This document shows, piece after piece, positions 5,127 to 8,396 of a stretch of DNA of 8,396 nt. The stretch covers positions 1 through 8,396 of the forward strand of contig JAICEV010000136.1 of assembly GCA_025923975.1 (NCBI GenBank), in the 5' to 3' direction. A model generated the notes under the pieces. It saw only the letters and a program-made list of their open reading frames with translations. It did not search any database and had not been told where the DNA came from. The translations under genes were made by a program, and so were the position numbers. The number at the start of each line of letters is the position of its first letter. Position 1 is the stretch's first letter. The DNA comes from Propionibacteriaceae bacterium. GTDB lineage: Bacteria > Actinomycetota > Actinomycetes > Propionibacteriales > Propionibacteriaceae.

Positions 5127-6638
5127 TCAACTTGCACTCTGACGGGCGGTGCCCGAGCGCCAACGGGCGAGCCGACCGCGCTGCCCTACGGCCCGAAGCC
5201 GTTCCTCGGTGTCATCACGCTTGTCCTCAGGCGTCACGATGAGCAATTCGTCACCGACTTTGATCCGCTCCCGCGCGTCCGGATAGAAAGGCCGATCTTC
5301 TCGAATGATCAAGGACACTACCGTGTCCTTCGGAAGCCGCAGCTCGCCCACTTCGACACCTGCGAGGCGGGACTTGGGCGGGATGCGAACCTGCAGTAGA
5401 TCGGCAGAGATCTTGTCGAGTGGCGCGACTTCTACTTCGACATCCTGGGCTGTCTCATCGTCGACCAGCCCGAGCAGCCGAGCGACCCAAGGCAGCGTTG
5501 GACCCTGCAGGCAGGTGAAGACGATGACGAAAACCAGGACCACATCAAAGAGAAACTCTGCCCCTTCGACCCCCTGCGCGAGCGGAATTGTAGCCAGCAC
5601 GATCGGCACGGCACCGCGTAGCCCAGCCCAGGACAGGAACACCTGATAACGAGCCGGAACCTTGAACCACGCGGCGCATGCCACTACTGAGGCAGGCCGG
5701 GCAACGAGCGTCAGGAAGAGTCCTGCCGTGATGGCGATCAGTGCGGCACGTGGCGTGACTCGGTCTGGAAAGGCCAGCAGTCCAAGCATGACGAAGAGAC
5801 CGATCTGGGCGATCCAGCCGATTCCTTCCACGAAGGAGCGGGTCGCGGCGCGGTGGGGCAGCTGGACGTTGCCAAGGATCAGCGCGCAGACGTACACGGC
5901 CGCAAATCCGCTGGCATGGATCAGCGCGGCTATGCCGTACGTAAAAATGGTCCATACCAGGATTGAGAGTGGATAGAGCCCGGAGGAGGGCAGCGCGACG
6001 CGACGCAGAATCTGCGTGCCGAGCCAGCCCAGACCGACACCGATAGCCACGCCGCCGAGCAGCTCGATCACGATCAGGCCGAGGATGCCGAGGATGCCGA
6101 CCTCCGTAGGCTGGCCGACGGCGAGCGAGCTGGCCATCACCACAAGCAGCACCGTCGGCGCATCGTTGAGACCCGACTCGGCTTCCAGCGCGCCTCGCAG
6201 TGAAGCCGGGATGGGAACGGCGCGGAGTACGGAGAAGACCGCGGCCGCGTCTGTCGGGGACGTGACCGCGCCCAGCAGCAACGCAATCCAGATCGGCAAT
6301 CCGAGAACGTAGTGTCCAAAGAGCGTCATCAGGCCGACGCTGATCCCGACGCCGACTGTGGCCAGCAATCCCGCCACCATCGTCGAGGATCTGATGTCGC
6401 TCCACCTCGTGGTGAGACCGCCCTCGGCGAGAATCACTACCAGGGCGGCGAAGCCAAGCGCCTGCGCCAGATCGGCGTCGTCAAAGGGGATTCCGAGTCC
6501 GGAATCACCCATCACCAAGCCGAGACCCAGAAATAGCAGCAGGGAGGGTAGACCGACCCGAGCGCCGATCCGTGCCGCAATGATGGCGGCGATCAAGACG
6601 ACGGCAGCCACCAGGAGGATGACGTCGATCTCAACCAT
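5127..6638 (-). CDS. CPA1-family potassium/proton antiporter (NhaP2/CvrA type)
   Basis: This encodes 503 residues with about 12-13 hydrophobic membrane segments (res. 4 to about 391), then a cytosolic tail. Motifs of the cation/proton antiporter CPA1 group are intact: a TSPTDAAAVFSVLR segment (127-139), ESGLNDAP (154-161) with the Asn-Asp pair expected to take part in cation/proton binding, and GLRGAVPIVLATIPL (339-353). Residues about 408-485 form a TrkA_C (RCK_C) domain (LLQVRIPPKSRLAGVEVGEL at 414-433, GDELLIVTP at 462-470), a nucleotide- or ligand-gated regulatory module typical of NhaP2. The protein should exchange K+ (perhaps Na+) for H+ across the cell membrane in volume or pH control. 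Ion choice is inferred. ATG 6638 is preferred over GTG 6644 because AAGGAT (6645-6650) lies six bases before it. The NTF2-like gene follows after 46 bp. Confidence 0.93.
   Translation of the reverse strand: MVEIDVILLVAAVVLIAAIIAARIGARVGLPSLLLFLGLGLVMGDSGLGIPFDDADLAQALGFAALVVILAEGGLTTRWSDIRSSTMVAGLLATVGVGISVGLMTLFGHYVLGLPIWIALLLGAVTSPTDAAAVFSVLRAVPIPASLRGALEAESGLNDAPTVLLVVMASSLAVGQPTEVGILGILGLIVIELLGGVAIGVGLGWLGTQILRRVALPSSGLYPLSILVWTIFTYGIAALIHASGFAAVYVCALILGNVQLPHRAATRSFVEGIGWIAQIGLFVMLGLLAFPDRVTPRAALIAITAGLFLTLVARPASVVACAAWFKVPARYQVFLSWAGLRGAVPIVLATIPLAQGVEGAEFLFDVVLVFVIVFTCLQGPTLPWVARLLGLVDDETAQDVEVEVAPLDKISADLLQVRIPPKSRLAGVEVGELRLPKDTVVSLIIREDRPFYPDARERIKVGDELLIVTPEDKRDDTEERLRAVGQRGRLARWRSGTARQSAS
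6078..6100. repeat. 9-bp tandem repeat, about 2.6 copies, inside the antiporter gene
   Basis: GCCGAGGAT occurs at 6078-6086 and 6087-6095 and is partly repeated to 6100. On the coding strand it encodes the repeated Gly-Ile-Leu of the membrane segment GILGILGLIV (181-190). The unit is a whole number of codons, so copy changes would keep the frame. Confidence 0.6.
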
Positions 6639-6779
6639 GCGCACATCCTTCCCGACCCATCGCTGACCGCGACCTGCGGATAGCCCTGGCCAGCGAAGCG
6701 GTCTACGGCAGGTGTGCTCCAGTGCCGCTAGCTGATGGGCAGGAGAAACCCGTTCAGTGAAACTGCCGATTGAGGATGC

Positions 6780-6797
6780 TGGGCGCGGCCGTGCCCA
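6780..6797 (-). terminator. Hairpin directly after the STAS gene stop codon
   Basis: Reading the minus strand, TGGGCAC (6797-6791) pairs with GCGCCCA (6786-6780), a 7-bp stem including one wobble pair around the loop GGCC. It begins at the base next to the TGA of the SpoIIAA-like gene. There is no U-tract. It would separate that gene from the antiporter transcript. Confidence 0.5.
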
Positions 6798-7172
6798 TCA
6801 GTCGTCATCGTCCAAGCCGGCTAGCCATTTCTTGGCATCGTGGACCTCGTCGGTCTCGAACACCTTGACCTCACCCGGCATGAGCCAACCGAAGGCTTTG
6901 ATGCTGTTCTCCAGCCAATCGGCGTCGGAGACGATGGCGACTTTCTTCCAGCCCTCGCGGTGTCCCGCCACCAGTTTGGTGTCAGCCCAGAGAGCGCCGG
7001 CTGAGTAGGACTCAAAATCCTCACCGAGGATGTACATCAGGCGTACGTCGTTCCGCTCAAGCGCCGCACTGACGGCAGGAACCAGCACGTTCTGGTAGTC
7101 GTCCTCGGTGACCTTCCCCACCGCCTCGAGACCGATCGTTCCGGGTGGCATGTTTCCAATGAGCCTGATCAT
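6798..7172 (-). CDS. SpoIIAA-like (STAS-fold) protein
   Basis: A 124-residue soluble protein of the SpoIIAA-like (DUF3478/STAS-SEC14) family. Visible are GTIGLEAVGKVTEDDYQNVLVP (11-32) as the first strand-helix unit, VRLMYILGEDFESYSAGALWAD (43-64), WKKVAIVSDADWLENSIKAF (75-94) and EVKVFETDEVHDAKKWL (101-117), the usual order of this fold. It ends in four aspartates. Unlike true SpoIIAA there is no conserved phospho-serine site that I can identify and no anti-sigma kinase nearby. Some structurally known members associate with membranes or lipids, but here the role is unknown. ATG 7172 is chosen because AAGGA lies seven bases upstream; an in-frame GTG/ATG-type extension to 7250 would run through the promoter palindrome. 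It is flanked by the LigD-type gene upstream (126 bp) and the antiporter downstream (159 bp). Confidence 0.87.
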   Translation of the reverse strand: MIRLIGNMPPGTIGLEAVGKVTEDDYQNVLVPAVSAALERNDVRLMYILGEDFESYSAGALWADTKLVAGHREGWKKVAIVSDADWLENSIKAFGWLMPGEVKVFETDEVHDAKKWLAGLDDDD

Positions 7173-7233
7173 TTCGCGTTCCTTGGCTTTGGCTGTGGGT
7201 AGGACAGGCACTGCTTCTTGGTGCCGCTGAAAC

Positions 7234-7248
7234 GTCACCGCCGGTGAC
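7234..7248. promoter_or_regulatory. Perfect 15-bp palindrome, operator candidate for the STAS gene
   Basis: GTCACCG (7234-7240) and CGGTGAC (7242-7248) are exact complements around one central base. The palindrome overlaps the end of the predicted -10 box and covers the expected start point of the STAS transcript, where a repressor dimer would act. It could also be a U-less terminator hairpin for the upstream LigD-type gene, though a single-base loop cannot close without opening inner pairs. Confidence 0.45.
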
Positions 7249-7275
7249 ATTACCGGGGTTTGAGAACGGTGTCTG
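7247..7275 (-). promoter_or_regulatory. Promoter of the STAS gene: CAGACA - 17 bp - TAATGT
   Basis: On the minus strand a -35 element CAGACA (7275-7270, four of six to TTGACA) is 17 bp from a -10 element TAATGT (7252-7247, fits TANNNT). The start point would fall near 7240, giving a leader of about 70 nt before ATG 7172 with its AAGGA site. Confidence 0.45.
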
Positions 7276-7298
7276 TTGAGGGAAACTAATGCGGCGCA

Positions 7299-8255
7299 TC
7301 AAGAGTCGCGACGAGATCGGGCTCGCCGTTTGCCCTCATGCATCGCCTGGACCCGGGCGGCAGGAACCGTGTGACCCTCGGCTACCAGATCGGGATCCAA
7401 CTGCTGCACGCTCGGCATCTGGGCCGCCCATGGATCGGCCCGACCCAACAGGTCGGCAGCGTTGTGGACCGTGAAGTCGGCCGGGGCCACCCCGTCGAGG
7501 TCATCCCAGGCCACCGGAAATGAGACGGGTACCCCAGACCGGATCCGCGGACTGTACGCGGCCACCACGGTGGCACCGCCCGCACGTGTCGAGTCGAGGA
7601 AAACCTTGCCTCCGCGCTCGTCCTTGACAAACGCCGTCGTGGCCAAATCCGGATCAATCCGCTCGGCGCGAACGGCCACAGCGCGCGTCGCCGCGGCAGC
7701 GTCCTCAGGCGAAGATTCGGCCGCAATCGGCACGAAAACATGCAGGCCCTTCGCGCCGCTGGTCTTCACCGCGCCGGCCATCCCTGCGTCGGTCAGCACT
7801 TGGTGAATCAGGTGAGCAGCCTGTACGACCACTCCAAATGGCTTTCCCTCCGGGGGATCGAGATCGAGCACGAAGTAGTCCGGGTGGTCCGGATGGGTCA
7901 TCTTGAAAAGGGTGACGTGAAACTCCACAGCTCGCTGGTTGGCGAACCATAGCAGCGTACGGCGGTCGTTGCCCATGGCGTACGAGACCTCCCGCTTGGA
8001 TGCTTCCGCCCAGATCGAGGTTCGAGGCACCCAATCCGGGGTGTAGTTGGGAAGGTTCTTCTGCATAAAGGGCGGCTGGCCAGGCCGGATCCGAATGACA
8101 GACAGCGGTCGGTCAGTTAGGCCGGGAAGGATGCGGTCGTGAACCGCGTCGAGGTAGTCGATCAGATCCCGCTTGGTCGCTCCTGCCCCATCGAAGAGCT
8201 CTTGATCAAGGTGGGTGAAGGAGACGTCATCTGGCAGAGTGCTGCGATCGCTCAT
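7299..8255 (-). CDS. Stand-alone LigD-type polymerase domain (archaeo-eukaryotic primase superfamily)
   Basis: This encodes 318 residues matching the LigD POL domain of bacterial non-homologous end joining. An N-terminal helical part (25-50) is followed by IRIRPGQPPFMQKNLP (54-69), then the catalytic acids in FVLDLDPPEG (128-137; D131 and D133), the nucleotide-binding SGAKGLH (166-172), the third metal-ligand candidate D221 in VFLDSTRAGGATVVAAYSPR (218-237), and a basic tail (RRARSRRDS). There is no ligase or phosphoesterase domain, so it resembles the separate mycobacterial PolD proteins (Rv0269c/Rv3730c type) rather than full LigD. Such enzymes add nucleotides, preferably ribonucleotides, at gaps or ends during repair. 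The 'LDSTRAGG' wording instead of LigD's 'VDWSQN' supports the stand-alone group. No Ku or ligase gene lies in the window. ATG 8255 has no strong Shine-Dalgarno; a GATGAT box ends six bases upstream, so the message may be leaderless. Confidence 0.93.
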   Translation of the reverse strand: MSDRSTLPDDVSFTHLDQELFDGAGATKRDLIDYLDAVHDRILPGLTDRPLSVIRIRPGQPPFMQKNLPNYTPDWVPRTSIWAEASKREVSYAMGNDRRTLLWFANQRAVEFHVTLFKMTHPDHPDYFVLDLDPPEGKPFGVVVQAAHLIHQVLTDAGMAGAVKTSGAKGLHVFVPIAAESSPEDAAAATRAVAVRAERIDPDLATTAFVKDERGGKVFLDSTRAGGATVVAAYSPRIRSGVPVSFPVAWDDLDGVAPADFTVHNAADLLGRADPWAAQMPSVQQLDPDLVAEGHTVPAARVQAMHEGKRRARSRRDS

Positions 8256-8310
8256 GGACCAATCATCACCGGGGCCTGCCAGCGGCCGGAAAGAGGTGCC
8301 GTCGGATCTC

Positions 8311-8340
8311 TTGACAGCACCGCTGCGAGAAGTGCATTCT
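8311..8340 (+). promoter_or_regulatory. Promoter candidate TTGACA - 18 bp - CATTCT, reading off the right edge
   Basis: A perfect -35 hexamer TTGACA (8311-8316) is 18 bp from CATTCT (8335-8340), which keeps the A2 and T6 of the -10 pattern. Transcription would begin near 8347 and run to a gene beyond the window. A separate TAGGAT at 8371-8376 is a second -10 candidate for the same direction. Confidence 0.45.
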
Positions 8341-8345
8341 CCTAA

Positions 8346-8364
8346 TTGTGTTAGTTATTCCTAA
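8346..8364. promoter_or_regulatory. Degenerate DtxR/IdeR-type iron box candidate
   Basis: TTGTGTTAGTTATTCCTAA agrees with the 19-bp iron-regulator consensus TWAGGTWAGSCTWACCTWA at 13 of 19 positions, counted by eye. The outer TT..CCTAA and the inner GTTAG are kept. It lies in an AT-rich patch at the start point of the TTGACA promoter and just before TAGGAT, a typical operator position. The binding protein is inferred only from the pattern. Confidence 0.35.
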
Positions 8365-8370
8365 GCGAGA

Positions 8371-8376
8371 TAGGAT
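8371..8376 (+). promoter_or_regulatory. -10 candidate TAGGAT at the right edge
   Basis: TAGGAT fits TANNNT, lies directly after the iron-box candidate and reads towards the right edge. A GTG at 8388 could begin a protein, but only three codons are visible, so no gene is called. Confidence 0.4.
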
Positions 8377-8396
8377 AGCCGAACGCCGTGAGGCAA

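Noticed and set aside
5545..6405. Long open frame of 286 codons on the minus strand
   Set aside because: It is an out-of-frame shadow of the antiporter gene: Arg/Ala/Gly-rich, no domain, and the real frame has clear family motifs.
7173..7250. N-terminal extension of the SpoIIAA-like protein by 26 residues
   Set aside because: It would begin inside the promoter palindrome, while ATG 7172 has a well-spaced AAGGA and the normal family N-terminus.
8388..8396. Gene start at GTG 8388
   Set aside because: Only three codons are visible and the nearest AGGA is about 12 bases away, so the true start may lie beyond the window.
1..8396. Mobile element, CRISPR array, tRNA or rRNA
   Set aside because: No transposase or integrase frame, no regularly spaced repeats and no RNA-gene signature were seen on either strand.

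Overview
The window looks like ordinary chromosome from a GC-rich actinomycete. The signs are strong G/C bias at third codon positions, GTG and TTG starts, -10 boxes of the TANNNT type placed directly before start codons (leaderless mRNAs), and typically actinobacterial families: a HerA-like DUF853 ATPase, a stand-alone LigD polymerase domain, a stand-alone LytR_C protein and an acidic EADxAEQ small protein. The mix fits Propionibacteriales-type genomes, but that placement is an inference. I see no tRNA, rRNA, CRISPR, insertion sequence, integrase or att site.

Left part (1-2012): a minus-strand pair made of a small acidic protein of unknown function followed by a MalY/PatB-type PLP enzyme cut by the window edge. 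Divergent from it, on the plus strand, are an AraC-family regulator and a PhnB-like VOC protein. The VOC gene meets the HerA-like gene tail to tail, and the short gap is almost filled by two perfect inverted repeats, probably a two-way terminator.

Middle (2013-5080): the HerA-like ATPase (minus) and a 97-residue ParB-fold-like protein (plus) start back to back 60 bp apart, both apparently with leaderless messages. After the small protein comes a membrane-anchored LytR_C protein with a G-rich 5' leader and strong Shine-Dalgarno signals. It converges on an NTF2/SnoaL-like gene.

Right part (4697-8396): a minus-strand series reading from right to left as LigD-type polymerase domain, SpoIIAA-like (STAS) protein, CPA1 K+/H+ antiporter, NTF2-like protein. 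The STAS gene seems to have its own promoter, with a perfect 15-bp palindrome over the predicted start point, and a hairpin after its stop. The antiporter and NTF2 gene may be co-transcribed. At the extreme right an AT-rich stretch carries promoter elements and a degenerate DtxR/IdeR-type iron box, probably controlling a gene just beyond the edge.

No multi-gene accessory or defence system is supported. The points most worth following are regulatory (iron-box candidate, palindromic operator candidate, leaderless promoters, twin terminator hairpins, G-rich leader), plus two small proteins whose roles are not established.
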